DNA of 64,000 nt, taken from NCBI RefSeq assembly GCF_014636865.1, contig NZ_BMER01000007.1:6921-70920 (forward strand). The letters run 5' to 3'. The stretch is from Parapedobacter pyrenivorans. GTDB taxonomy: Bacteria; Bacteroidota; Bacteroidia; Sphingobacteriales; Sphingobacteriaceae. Made by a program: the position numbers and the translations under genes. This document shows, piece after piece, positions 43,952 through 53,073 of this stretch. Within the stretch, counting starts at the first letter, position 1. Each line of letters begins with the position of its first letter. Under the pieces are notes generated by a model, which was not told the origin of the DNA, did no database searches, and saw nothing but the letters and a program-made list of their open reading frames with translations.

Positions 43952-44431
43952 ATGGAAAATTTGAATGAATACCTGATTTCGGCAGCCCGGCAAGGCCTTA
44001 CCGAAGTGATTGAAGAACTAATGAAGCAAGGTGCAGACGTCGACACGCAAACGAAAGAGGGTTACACACCACTGATCCTTGCTTGTTATCACCGTCATTA
44101 TGACGCTGCAAAATTTCTTTTATCCGCAGGCGCAAACGTTAATGCCAAAGACCATGGTGGCAATACCGCGCTGATGGGTGTATCGTTTAAAGGTTATGCA
44201 GATTTGGCAGCTTTGCTGATAGCGCACCATGCCGACCTGGATATGCAGCATGGCAATGGCGGCACCGCGCTGATGTTTGCCGTATTGTTCGGGCGAAACG
44301 ATATGGTCAAACTGCTGTTGGAAAGCGGCGCAGATTATACAGTATGCGATGTGCGAGGCTTTTCTGCAGCCGACCTGGCCGCGCAGCAAGGCAATACGTT
44401 GGCCGCGGAATTGATTGGGTCGTATCCCTGA
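43952..44431 (+). CDS. Ankyrin-repeat protein
   Basis: This 159-residue protein has about four ankyrin repeats: EGYTPLILACYHRHYDAAKF, GGNTALMGVSFKGYADLAAL, GGTALMFAVLFGRNDMVKLL and RGFSAADLAAQQGNTLAAEL, each followed by a LLSAGANVNAKD-type loop. A TTG three codons upstream of the chosen ATG is less likely. Small ankyrin proteins are known beside bacterial catalases, where AnkB supports catalase activity in Pseudomonas; here katE is on the other strand 750 bases away. Confidence 0.87.
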   Translation: MENLNEYLISAARQGLTEVIEELMKQGADVDTQTKEGYTPLILACYHRHYDAAKFLLSAGANVNAKDHGGNTALMGVSFKGYADLAALLIAHHADLDMQHGNGGTALMFAVLFGRNDMVKLLLESGADYTVCDVRGFSAADLAAQQGNTLAAELIGSYP

Positions 44432-44448
44432 TTTCTCTGTGGCGGCTT

Positions 44449-45246
44449 TTACGATTTATTAACCGGTTCTTGCTGCTTTCGCATATTATCGGTCGCTTTG
44501 CTATCGGGCGTCACATTGCTCATCGCAATCTGCACTTTATTTTTGAATCCGGAAACGACCATGTCCTTGCCCGCCATCATGGCATCATACCCATCCTTTG
44601 CCACATCTGCTGGGTTGGCTAGATCGCCTTCCTGAACAATTTTTGCAGCCTCCATATCCGCTTTGTTGAAAAAATCGGTGTCTGTTGCACCGGGTAACAA
44701 GGAGGTAATCGTGACGTTGGTTTTCCTAAGCTCATTACGGACGGCCTCACTGAAGAAATGGACAAAGGCCTTCGTACCGTGGTACACGGCCTGATAGGGC
44801 CCCGGTACTTTTCCGGCGATTGATGATACATTAAGGATTCTGCCCGTATTAAATGCGATCATGTCTTTTAGGAAAAACTTGGTCAGCATGATGCAGGCGT
44901 TGATGTTTAGCCGAATGATGGCCAGTTCCCGCTCCAGGTCGGTATCCGTGAATTCGCCGTAAACACCTTGGCCAGCGTTGTTGATCAAGATGTCGATGGT
45001 AATGCCTTTAGCTTTAAGGGCTTCAAAAACTTCACGGGGCGTCTCGTTGTCCGATAAGTCTTTTTGGATCGTGAGCACTTCGATTGGGTATTGCGTGGTA
45101 AGCTCACTGCTGACCTGATCGAGTTCTTGTTTATCACGCGCGATAATGACCAGGTTATAGCCATCTGCGCCGAGCAGCTTGGCCAATTCCAACCCGATCC
45201 CGCTGGTGCCTCCTGTTACCAGTGCAAATTTTTTTGTATTTATCAT
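44449..45246 (-). CDS. Short-chain dehydrogenase/reductase
   Basis: This 265-residue SDR has the fingerprint ALVTGGTSGIGLELAKLLG, ILINNAGQGVYGEF with NNAG, and VSSIAGKVPGP with the catalytic Ser. The Y-x-x-x-K is in AVYHGTKAF, and LLPGATDTDF follows. A helical tail of about 35 residues follows the core. It belongs to the classical SDRs without a clear substrate. It is convergent with the ankyrin gene (17 bases apart). Confidence 0.9.
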   Translation of the reverse strand: MINTKKFALVTGGTSGIGLELAKLLGADGYNLVIIARDKQELDQVSSELTTQYPIEVLTIQKDLSDNETPREVFEALKAKGITIDILINNAGQGVYGEFTDTDLERELAIIRLNINACIMLTKFFLKDMIAFNTGRILNVSSIAGKVPGPYQAVYHGTKAFVHFFSEAVRNELRKTNVTITSLLPGATDTDFFNKADMEAAKIVQEGDLANPADVAKDGYDAMMAGKDMVVSGFKNKVQIAMSNVTPDSKATDNMRKQQEPVNKS

Positions 45247-45466
45247 ATGGACCTTTCATTAACCTAACCTTGTCTTGCAAATAACACACCACGTAGCGCG
45301 ACGCCGGATATACGTCAGCAAATGTTACCACGATCCACTTTTCTAAACACCGACTCCTATTATGACGACAAGGCGAACCGTGAAGCAGGTAGCTGCCATA
45401 CGCCGGAGCTATAAAAATTATTAAACAAATAAAGTGTTACCGCTGTTAGCACAGTAAAATTTGACC

Positions 45467-47029
45467 ATGAAATCCAATCCGATGATCGACAGTAAGTCCC
45501 ACCCCTCAAGAGACGGCGTGCTGCCGAGCCTATGGCAAGAGCACCGCGCCGCCACCATCTTAACCGCCAACGATGAGCGTGAAATTGCAGACCAGGTATG
45601 GGATGTTATCGTAGTGGGTGGGGGAATAACCGGCTTGACCACAGCACTTCGCCTGCAGGAGGCCGGAAAGCGGTGTATCGTCGTGGAGGCGTATCAAATC
45701 GGGTTCGGTACCACCGGAGGAACAACGGCGCATATCAATACCATGCTAGATACTCCGTACCATACCATTGAAAGCGATTTTGGCGCTTCGGGTGCTAAGT
45801 TGGTGGCAGATGCGGCACGTGCAGGTCGGGATATCATTGCCCGCAATGTATCGGCCTATCAGATAGGGTGCGATTTTGAATATAAGGATGGGATTTTATT
45901 TGCTCAAACCGAGCAGGAAGAAGCAGAACTGCAAAAGATATTTGCGGCTTCTCAACGTGCGGGCGTGGAGGTTTTGCCTGCCGAGGCGATACCGGTGCCC
46001 CTGGATTTCCGCATGGCTATCAACTACCGCATGCAGGCGCAGATCCATCCGCTGAATTACTTACTGGGGTTGGCTCAGGCATTTACGGCAGCGGGGGGCA
46101 TCATCCTGCAACATACTCCCGTATCGGACAGTAAGCGGCAGCAGGGTGTCCATGAAGTGGAGACGGCGGGGGGAACCATCCGGGGGCATCAGCTGGTGTA
46201 CGCCACCCACATCCCGCCCGGTGTAAATGTACTCCATTTCCGGTGTGCGCCCTATCGGAGCTACGTACTGGGCGCGCAGCTCGCCACCGATTTGTACCCA
46301 AACAACCTCGCCTATGACATGCAGGAACCCTACCATTACTTCCGGACACACCAGTTGGATGGTAAACGCTACCTGATTTTTGGCGGTGCCGATCATAAAA
46401 CCGGCCATGGGGATCCCGATGCGGCATTCCGGGAGTTGGAGGCTTATCTGCACAAACACTTCGACGTGGCATCCATTGATTACCGCTGGTCTGCGCAATA
46501 TTTCGAGCCGGCAGATGGATTGCCCTATATCGGGGAGCTGCCGGGCAGCGAAGAGCACACGTATGTGGCCACCGGATTTAGCGGAAACGGCATCCTGTTC
46601 GGTAGTTTTTCAGCCTTGCTGCTCACCGATCTTATCCTTGGAAACGAGAGTCCTTACGAGAAGCTGTTTTCGCCGCTACGCATCAAGCCGATTGCGGGCT
46701 TCACGAATTTCATTAAGGAGAATGCCGATGTGGTGTACCGGTTCGTGGCGGACCGGTTAAACGTGGACAGGCTTGAAGCATTAGTGGAACTGGCCCCGGA
46801 GACCGGGGCGGTGGTCAGTTATGAAGACCAGAAGGTTGCCTTATATAAATCGTCTGAAGGGAAGATAAGCGCATTAAGCCCGGTATGCACCCATGCAGGC
46901 TGCATCGTTGCCTGGAACAACGCAGAAAAAAGCTGGGATTGCCCATGCCACGGCGGCCGTTATGATATCGCCGGAAAAGTGCTTACCGGGCCCCCGCGAA
47001 AGGACCTGGAAGCCATTTCGCTTGGTTAA
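45467..47029 (+). CDS. FAD-dependent oxidoreductase with C-terminal Rieske domain
   Basis: This 520-residue protein has the FAD-binding fingerprint DVIVVGGGITGLTTALRL near residue 45, and the DAO-type core with YHYFRTHQLDGKRYLIFGG and YVATGFSGNGILFGSF. A Rieske domain covers the last 80 residues with CTHAGC and CPCHGG, the two-Cys, two-His [2Fe-2S] ligands. This fusion is frequent in Bacteroidota and actinobacteria, often near stress genes; the substrate is unknown. The ATG at 45467 is taken rather than the TTG two codons upstream. Confidence 0.9.
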   Translation: MKSNPMIDSKSHPSRDGVLPSLWQEHRAATILTANDEREIADQVWDVIVVGGGITGLTTALRLQEAGKRCIVVEAYQIGFGTTGGTTAHINTMLDTPYHTIESDFGASGAKLVADAARAGRDIIARNVSAYQIGCDFEYKDGILFAQTEQEEAELQKIFAASQRAGVEVLPAEAIPVPLDFRMAINYRMQAQIHPLNYLLGLAQAFTAAGGIILQHTPVSDSKRQQGVHEVETAGGTIRGHQLVYATHIPPGVNVLHFRCAPYRSYVLGAQLATDLYPNNLAYDMQEPYHYFRTHQLDGKRYLIFGGADHKTGHGDPDAAFRELEAYLHKHFDVASIDYRWSAQYFEPADGLPYIGELPGSEEHTYVATGFSGNGILFGSFSALLLTDLILGNESPYEKLFSPLRIKPIAGFTNFIKENADVVYRFVADRLNVDRLEALVELAPETGAVVSYEDQKVALYKSSEGKISALSPVCTHAGCIVAWNNAEKSWDCPCHGGRYDIAGKVLTGPPRKDLEAISLG

Positions 47030-47034
47030 CCCAT

Positions 47035-47400
47035 TTATTGCGACCGATAGTGGAGATTGACCACGTCGATAACGTCATAGATGTCGAACGGCTTGCGGAT
47101 GTAGGCATTCGCTCCACATTCTTCGGCTATTTCATCGACGTCTTTCAACGCTGAAATGAGCACGACAGGGATGTCGGCCGTTTCTTTATTGCCTCTTAAT
47201 GCTCGGCATAGATCGCTCCCCCAGCCCCAGCTTAGGTTTTCGTCCAACAGGATCAGGCCAATTTCGTGCTGCTCCAGTTTTTTTTGAATGGTTTTGCCGT
47301 TGTCGGTTATTACCTCATAATCTTCAAATTGCATAAATTCCGAAACGATATCCAGCATATCGCCATCGTCTTCCGCATAAAGGATTTTCTTTTTCATCAT
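47035..47400 (-). CDS. Single-domain response regulator
   Basis: This 121-residue stand-alone receiver domain has acidic residues near D11-D12, the phospho-acceptor D53 in LILLDENLSW, and the conserved Lys in AYIRKPFDIYDV. There is no output domain, so it passes phosphate on or binds a partner, like Spo0F or CheY. It ends five bases from the convergent Rieske oxidoreductase gene. Two further stand-alone receivers and two kinases lie within 5 kb. Confidence 0.9.
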   Translation of the reverse strand: MMKKKILYAEDDGDMLDIVSEFMQFEDYEVITDNGKTIQKKLEQHEIGLILLDENLSWGWGSDLCRALRGNKETADIPVVLISALKDVDEIAEECGANAYIRKPFDIYDVIDVVNLHYRSQ

Positions 47401-47548
47401 GGCTATTCATGTAGTTTTACTGACATGATCACCCACAAATATAATACTTATGCAGCTTATTTGCGTAGCAAGAGAAAATATGTTTTTTTTACATGGAAAG
47501 ATGGGGGATTTTGCAAGAGACCGCTGTATGCGCTGATCAGCTTGGCTG

Positions 47549-47902
47549 TCAGTTGATTTGTTGCTCTATTCGCGTAACAAAGTTGTCGATGTCAAATGGC
47601 TTGGCGATAAAATCTTGCGCATCACATCCGGTAGGAAGCTGATCGGAATGCGCCGACATCACGATAATGGGGGTTTCGCGGGTGGCTCGCTCAGCCCGCA
47701 GCTCTTTGCACAGGTCGATCCCGTTGCCATCGGGAAGCATGACATCCAATAGATACAGATCGGGAGCGACCTCGTTCATGGAAGTACGGAAGTTGCTGGC
47801 GGTACCAAACGAGATGACTTCAATTTTGTGATCTTCTAAGATATATTCGATCAACTCCCTGATACTGCGATTGTCTTCAACGACGACTACTTGTTTTTTC
47901 AT
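47549..47902 (-). CDS. Single-domain response regulator
   Basis: This 117-residue receiver domain has E9-D10 at the metal site, D53 in LYLLDVMLPDGNG and the Lys in QDFIAKPFDIDNF. No output domain is present. It is divergent from the PAS-GAF kinase gene, whose product may phosphorylate it. It is clearly related to the receiver at 47035 but not a recent copy. Confidence 0.9.
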   Translation of the reverse strand: MKKQVVVVEDNRSIRELIEYILEDHKIEVISFGTASNFRTSMNEVAPDLYLLDVMLPDGNGIDLCKELRAERATRETPIIVMSAHSDQLPTGCDAQDFIAKPFDIDNFVTRIEQQIN

Positions 47903-48049
47903 AGTACATGGGTTTGGGGCCGCCTCGTACCACGGCCCGTTCGCTGTTTATCCCTGCACAGCTATTCCTGTTTCTTTGGATAACAAAGGAGCATGTTTTT
48001 TTGTTGGCATGTTTTGACGGATATTTCTGTGAATTTTCGGGTATATATG

Positions 48050-48057
48050 TAAGTTTG
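48050..48057 (+). promoter_or_regulatory. -7 promoter element of the PAS-GAF kinase gene
   Basis: TAAGTTTG matches TAnnTTTG and lies 20 bases before the ATG at 48078. No clear TTTG was found 17-20 bases upstream. Confidence 0.5.
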
Positions 48058-48077
48058 TATGAAACATGGTTACCTAG

Positions 48078-50099
48078 ATGGAAAATAATGACGACTCCGT
48101 TCTAGCGGCGAGTCTCGAATCCAGTTTATTGGATCTGCGGCGTGCCGAAGAAACGATCAAATACCAGCACCGGCAACTCTACCGGATGGAAGTGCGGTAT
48201 AATGAGTTGTTTAATTCACTTGGAGATGCGTTTTGTGTAATCGAAGTTCTGTTTGACAACGACGACCATCCGATGGATTACCGGTTCCTGAAGGTCAATA
48301 GTGTCTTTGAAGAGCAAACAGGTATCAAAGACCCGCTCGGAAGAACGATGCGTGAAATTGCCCCCGAGCACGAGCAGCACTGGTTTGATACATACGGTCG
48401 CATTGCGCTGACGGGCGAATCGCTTCGCTTTGAACACCGGGCCGAAGCATTGGGCCGTTTTTATGATGTCTACGCCTTTCGTATCGGCGACCCCAAGGAC
48501 GCGCAGGTTGCTATATTATTCAAAGACATCGCCGAACGCAAACGACGGGAAGAACTACAGGCATACCTGCTTCGCTTAAGTGATACACTACGTTCGTTGT
48601 CTGACGCGGTACAAATTCAGGAAGCGGTAACCCAACTGGCTATGGATCAGTTGGCGGCCGACCGGTGTTATTATTGTGAAATCGAAAATGGAAACGCGAT
48701 TATCCGGAGTAACACAGTACGCAGTAATCTGCCGTTGTCATCCAATGCCCCGTTCAGTAATTTCACGATAGTAACGAATGCGATAAATGCCGGACAGCCA
48801 TTTGTTGTTTACGATGCACACACCGAACCGGCATTGGATGAGGTGTCGAGGCAAGCCTGCATCCAATTTCAAGCAATATCGCTTATCGTCATTCCGGTAG
48901 TAAAAGAAGGCAAGCCTCGGGGTGGGTTGGGTGTAGCGTGTTGTGCGCCTAGAAAGTGGGATGCGGGAGAAATAGAGTTGGTAAAGGAGACTGCCGAGCG
49001 CACGTGGATTGCTGTGGAGCAAGCCAAGGCGGGCGAAGCCTTGCGCGAGTCCGAGGAAAATTACCGATCCATCGTAAACCAAAGTATAGCCGGCATCCTG
49101 AAAGTTTGTCTTAGTGGAAATATTATGTTCACCAACGACCAGTTTAGCAGCATGCTGGGATATAGCGGCAGCGAACTGCTAAAACTGAACGTTAACGACC
49201 TCATTTATGCCGAAGACCAAGAACGCAACCGATTAGCTTTTACGGCGCTGGTGTCTGCAGGCACGGCGTATGAGATCGAAAAGCGATTGGTGCGGAAAGA
49301 CGGTGGAATGGTGTGGGTGAACAACCATATTTCGCCCATTTTTGACAAAAGGGGAAAAGTAGAAGCTGCTACCATCGTCTCCATAGACATCAGCCGGCAG
49401 AAAGAGCTGGAGCGGCAAAAGGACGAATTTATCGGTATTGCCAGCCACGAGCTAAAAACACCCATTACCAGCATCAAAGCCTATGGCGAGATTTTGGCCG
49501 GATTGATGGACAAATCTACGGCACCGATAATCGTACAGCTCGTTACAAAGATGAACGCACAGGTAATCCGCTTGGTTAAGCTCATTTATTCGCTCTTGAA
49601 TACGAGCCGGATATCGGGCGGGCAGCTGACGCTGCAGCTTGAACCCGTTGACCTTAATGCATTGCTCGGCGAACATGTGCTTCAGGGACAATTGACCACC
49701 TCGAAACACCATATCGCGTTTGTCGAACAGCAGCTTCCATTAGTGTTTGCCGATACAGAGCGATTGGGGCAAGTGGTGGATAACTTGCTGTCCAATGCAA
49801 TCAAATACGCTCCAAAGGGAGGGGATATCTTGGTGCGGACGGAAAGCCGAGACGATTATGTCCGCGTGAGTATAGTGGATTTTGGTATGGGTATACCGAA
49901 AGCGGCGCAGGAAAAAATATTCGATCGGTTCTACCGTGTTAAGGAAGCATCCACCGAGGCGGTTTCGGGTATCGGACTCGGGTTGTATATTTGTCGTGAA
50001 ATCATTGAAAAACATCAGGGACGTATGGGCGTGGAAAGTGTCCAAGATGAAGGTTCTACATTTTATTTTGAATTGCCGATATATAGGATAAGCGAATAG
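48078..50099 (+). CDS. PAS-GAF-PAS sensor histidine kinase
   Basis: This 673-residue soluble kinase has a short coiled coil (about 5-40) and a first PAS domain (about 42-155, ending in FKDIAERKRREELQ). A GAF domain (about 165-315) and a second PAS domain (about 325-445) follow. The HisKA has the phospho-acceptor H457 in IASHELKTPITS, and the ATPase domain has NLLSNAIKYAPKGG and IGLGLYICREI. It has no membrane segment, so it senses cytosolic signals. A stand-alone receiver gene starts 3 bases after it and is its likely partner. Confidence 0.93.
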   Translation: MENNDDSVLAASLESSLLDLRRAEETIKYQHRQLYRMEVRYNELFNSLGDAFCVIEVLFDNDDHPMDYRFLKVNSVFEEQTGIKDPLGRTMREIAPEHEQHWFDTYGRIALTGESLRFEHRAEALGRFYDVYAFRIGDPKDAQVAILFKDIAERKRREELQAYLLRLSDTLRSLSDAVQIQEAVTQLAMDQLAADRCYYCEIENGNAIIRSNTVRSNLPLSSNAPFSNFTIVTNAINAGQPFVVYDAHTEPALDEVSRQACIQFQAISLIVIPVVKEGKPRGGLGVACCAPRKWDAGEIELVKETAERTWIAVEQAKAGEALRESEENYRSIVNQSIAGILKVCLSGNIMFTNDQFSSMLGYSGSELLKLNVNDLIYAEDQERNRLAFTALVSAGTAYEIEKRLVRKDGGMVWVNNHISPIFDKRGKVEAATIVSIDISRQKELERQKDEFIGIASHELKTPITSIKAYGEILAGLMDKSTAPIIVQLVTKMNAQVIRLVKLIYSLLNTSRISGGQLTLQLEPVDLNALLGEHVLQGQLTTSKHHIAFVEQQLPLVFADTERLGQVVDNLLSNAIKYAPKGGDILVRTESRDDYVRVSIVDFGMGIPKAAQEKIFDRFYRVKEASTEAVSGIGLGLYICREIIEKHQGRMGVESVQDEGSTFYFELPIYRISE

Positions 50100-50102
50100 C
50101 CT

Positions 50103-50453
50103 ATGAAGACTATTTTTTTTGTTGAAGACGATGAAAGCCTGCAGGATATTGCCCAGTTGGTGTTTAGTAAGCCGGATTTTGCCCTTCGTGTTTTTAACAG
50201 CGCGGAAGAGCTGCTGGACGAAAGCAAGTATCCGCACGTATACGTGCTGGATAAGCAGCTGCCCGGAATCGATGGGCTGGAGCTGTGCCGCATCCTAAAA
50301 TCCAATGCGCAGACAAAAAATATTCCCGTAGTGATGGTGTCTGCCGATCCGGATATCAAAGCCCTCGCCGCATCCGCCGGGACAGATGCAGTACTCGAAA
50401 AGCCATTTTCAATCCATGAACTGATGGCGGTTGTGACGGAAGCTGCCATGTAA
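50103..50453 (+). CDS. Single-domain response regulator paired with the PAS-GAF kinase
   Basis: This 116-residue receiver domain has D9-D10, the phospho-acceptor D50 in VYVLDKQLPGIDG and the Lys in AVLEKPFSIHE. It is co-transcribed with the upstream kinase (3-base gap) and ends 7 bases from the convergent stressosome operon. No output domain is present, so its partner must be another protein, possibly one in the stressosome operon. Confidence 0.9.
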   Translation: MKTIFFVEDDESLQDIAQLVFSKPDFALRVFNSAEELLDESKYPHVYVLDKQLPGIDGLELCRILKSNAQTKNIPVVMVSADPDIKALAASAGTDAVLEKPFSIHELMAVVTEAAM

Positions 50454-50460
50454 TCCTATT

Positions 50461-51642
50461 TCAGTTAACCACAGGCAACACGACAGACATCGTGGTGCCA
50501 CCGCCCAACACGCTTTCGACTTGGATGGTGCCGCCGTGGTCGCTGATGATACGTGCAGCGATATAGAGCCCCATGCCCAAACCACTATGTGATTTGGTGA
50601 TCTGAGTGGCCCGGAAAAACTTATCGAAAATATGTGATTGGGTGTCTTCAGACATACCCATCCCTTCGTCGATGACGGAGATCGTCAGAAATCGTTGGTC
50701 TGCTCTGGCTGTTATTCTCACAGGCCCGGATTCGGAATATTTCACTGCATTGGAAAGCAGGTTGTTGATCACTTGCTCCAGGCGGATGGGATCGATCAGC
50801 AGGTTGCACGCACAATCGACATCGAGGATCAACTCATGTGTAGGGAAGAGCAAGTGTCCGGCCTCCATGCATCCCCCAAGGAAAGCCGACGCCGAAGTGA
50901 CCTCTTTTTCATAAGTTAGTTTTCCGTTTTCAATCTTAGAAATATCTAAAAGCTGGCCAATGAGCTGTCCCAGTTTGATAGACTGAAGTTCGATTTTCGA
51001 TAAGTATTTAGTGAGCGGCCCGTCCTTGCTTTCTCGTAAGGCGATTTGTGCGTAAGCGCGTAATATCGTTAGCGGCGTATTGAGCTCGTGGCTTGCAACG
51101 GAAAGGAATTCATTTTTTTGCTGGTCTAAGTAGGTTGCATTCATCAATGCCAATTCTTGTTGTTGGCTTTGGCGAAACAGTGCCGCATTTCTGATTTTGA
51201 CTTCCTCATATGCACTGATAGGCCCCTCTTCGTCCATTTGCTTATTCACGGCTGCTATTTTAGACTGATCTACGCGTGCGGAATGAGGGATGCCCAGTTT
51301 CAAAACGATCTCCAGACCGCTTTCACCAAGTAGGATGTCCAAGACGGGCACCAGCTTTTGTGCATATTCGATACCCGTAGCGTTGCGGGGAAAATCGTCT
51401 TCTACCCGGGCGGTAATCGATGCGGTGATAAAATAACGGTTATCAATCTTCGTTGTCCCTAAATGCAGGAGGCCATCAAACGCTTTGTCGATCACTTCCC
51501 GGCACACCTCGGAAACCGCAGTGGCGAACGCAGTCTGCGTGGATTTGGTAAGCCCCAGCAATTCAGCGGTACGGATGGAACGCTTGTATGCTAAGGTGAG
51601 GTCCATCTCATTTTCGAGGGTGATCGTGGCGAGCTCCTTCAT
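50461..51642 (-). CDS. Histidine kinase with degenerate RsbT-like N-terminal domain
   Basis: Residues about 1-130 resemble the RsbT/RsbW fold: an ELLGLTKSTQTAFATAVSEV helix pair where the ATPase N-box would stand. The key Asn is missing (VSEVCREVIDKAFDG against SELARNMLKYADGG in the RsbT here). A coiled coil, HisKA with H185 in VASHELNTPLTI, and a complete ATPase domain (NNLLSNAVKYSES, GLGMGLYIAARI) follow. It is the last gene of the stressosome operon, starting 4 bases inside the phosphatase gene. So it may receive the stressosome output and turn it into phosphotransfer. That coupling is inference. Confidence 0.87.
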   Translation of the reverse strand: MKELATITLENEMDLTLAYKRSIRTAELLGLTKSTQTAFATAVSEVCREVIDKAFDGLLHLGTTKIDNRYFITASITARVEDDFPRNATGIEYAQKLVPVLDILLGESGLEIVLKLGIPHSARVDQSKIAAVNKQMDEEGPISAYEEVKIRNAALFRQSQQQELALMNATYLDQQKNEFLSVASHELNTPLTILRAYAQIALRESKDGPLTKYLSKIELQSIKLGQLIGQLLDISKIENGKLTYEKEVTSASAFLGGCMEAGHLLFPTHELILDVDCACNLLIDPIRLEQVINNLLSNAVKYSESGPVRITARADQRFLTISVIDEGMGMSEDTQSHIFDKFFRATQITKSHSGLGMGLYIAARIISDHGGTIQVESVLGGGTTMSVVLPVVN

Positions 51643-52658
51643 GGAATGAACCTTGCTATTAATACTGCCATATCATCGGTGCGCCTACCAAATTCCTTAT
51701 AGACTGCCGCCGCTTGTATACTTAGGTCGTGGCGCATAAGCGCAGCGATTTGGTTGAGGTCCCAACGGGACCGTATTCCATCGGAGCAGAGCATGAGTTG
51801 TTGGTAGGCGTCAAAGTCGAATACTTGATCGCGCATGGTACCAGGGATGTTGTGCCCGATAATACCGTTGTAGGAAATCGGACTTCTTGAATGGGTAGCA
51901 CCGACTAATCTTGCCGAGATATTGCCGACACCAGCGATATGAAGCTGTTTCAGGTGATCATCAATGACTACCATGGTGGCTACGAGCCCGCGGGTTTTCC
52001 GAACCTGCGGATGGATGAAACGAATGATCTCAACCGGCGACAGGTGAGGACATTCCTTAAACGCATTGATCGCCTCATTTGTAGCAATATTGGCCTCGAT
52101 ACCGTGTCCCAGCCCATCGGCGAGGATAATTTTGGTATAGCGATCTGAACAGGTTGCATAGTAGCCGTCTCCACTGTGCATTTCTTTGGGTTTTGCTACA
52201 ACAACCGGTCTGATCTGGGTGTGCCGCCGCGGTGTACCTGCTGCCGGCTTGCCGTCGCGAAAAATCCGCACGAGCAGTACGGTGCCCCAGTCTTTCAACG
52301 AAAAGATATCAAACGTGTCGGCAAGCCTTTTGATGCTTCCCAGTCCGTGTCCCAATGTGTTTTTTGTGGAATAACCATCGGCCATCATCCGGTTGAGGTC
52401 TGTCATGCCGGGTCCTTGATCAACGCCGATTAACTCGATGTAGACCAGCCCTTCTTCCCGGAAGCAGCCGGCCAGCACTTCGCCGCCTTTGGCATGTTTG
52501 TAGAAATTAGAGGTGATTTCGGCCACCACGATGTCGAGCTCTGCACGGCGCTTTTCCGTAAATTGAGCGGCAATGGCGAGCCGCTGCATTTCCCTTTTTA
52601 GGATTGCATGATGACTCCTATCCGAAGCGTCGAAACTTTTATGTGTCGCGTCAACCAT
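51639..52658 (-). CDS. RsbT-like ATPase and RsbX-like phosphatase fusion
   Basis: The N-terminal half (about 1-140) is a GHKL ATPase like RsbT, with the N-box VAEITSNFYKHAKGG, DQGPGM and GHGLGSIKRL. The C-terminal half (about 145-339) is a PP2C-type phosphatase like RsbX/SpoIIE, with IILADGLGHGIEANIATNEA, GVGNISARLV and LMLCSDGIRS carrying the metal-site aspartates. In stressosomes RsbX removes phosphate from RsbR and RsbS to reset the complex. Having both activities in one chain is found in several non-Bacillus stressosome operons. It overlaps rsbT by eight bases. Confidence 0.9.
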   Translation of the reverse strand: MVDATHKSFDASDRSHHAILKREMQRLAIAAQFTEKRRAELDIVVAEITSNFYKHAKGGEVLAGCFREEGLVYIELIGVDQGPGMTDLNRMMADGYSTKNTLGHGLGSIKRLADTFDIFSLKDWGTVLLVRIFRDGKPAAGTPRRHTQIRPVVVAKPKEMHSGDGYYATCSDRYTKIILADGLGHGIEANIATNEAINAFKECPHLSPVEIIRFIHPQVRKTRGLVATMVVIDDHLKQLHIAGVGNISARLVGATHSRSPISYNGIIGHNIPGTMRDQVFDFDAYQQLMLCSDGIRSRWDLNQIAALMRHDLSIQAAAVYKEFGRRTDDMAVLIARFIP

Positions 52659-53073
52659 TTGCCCATCTGATAATCGTTACGCTCGTACCCTTGCCCGGTT
52701 CGCTGGCAATCTCAAATTCATTAACCAGTCGTTTGGCACCCGGCAACCCTACACCCAGACTACCGCCGGTAGAAAAGCCGTCTTTTAACGCGAGGCCCAC
52801 ATCTTCAATTCCCGGTCCTTGATCTTTAAACATCAGTCGTATACCTGTTTCCCCGTCCCGTTCGATCGTTTCGATGAGTACGATGCCACCATCGGCGTAC
52901 TTTAACATATTACGGGCCAATTCGCTTGCAGCCGTAATTAAATAGGTTTGATTGACTAAACCCATTTTGATGCCGGCTGCGCATTCCTTTACCCGGTAGC
53001 GAAAGGGCACCACATCCTCCTCACGCAATATGGACATGTGTTCCGTAGCCAGTAGAATCGCCGTTTTAATCAT
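52651..53073 (-). CDS. rsbT: Stressosome kinase RsbT
   Basis: This 140-residue GHKL-type serine/threonine kinase has the N-box ASELARNMLKYADGG, FKDQGPGIEDVGLAL and the G-box GGSLGVGLPGAKRLVNEF. In Bacillus RsbT phosphorylates RsbR and RsbS, leaves the stressosome and switches on its target. The ATG at 53073 overlaps the rsbS stop by eight bases; a start 6 codons earlier is possible. It belongs to the rsbR-rsbS-rsbT-rsbTX-kinase operon. Confidence 0.92.
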   Translation of the reverse strand: MIKTAILLATEHMSILREEDVVPFRYRVKECAAGIKMGLVNQTYLITAASELARNMLKYADGGIVLIETIERDGETGIRLMFKDQGPGIEDVGLALKDGFSTGGSLGVGLPGAKRLVNEFEIASEPGKGTSVTIIRWANG

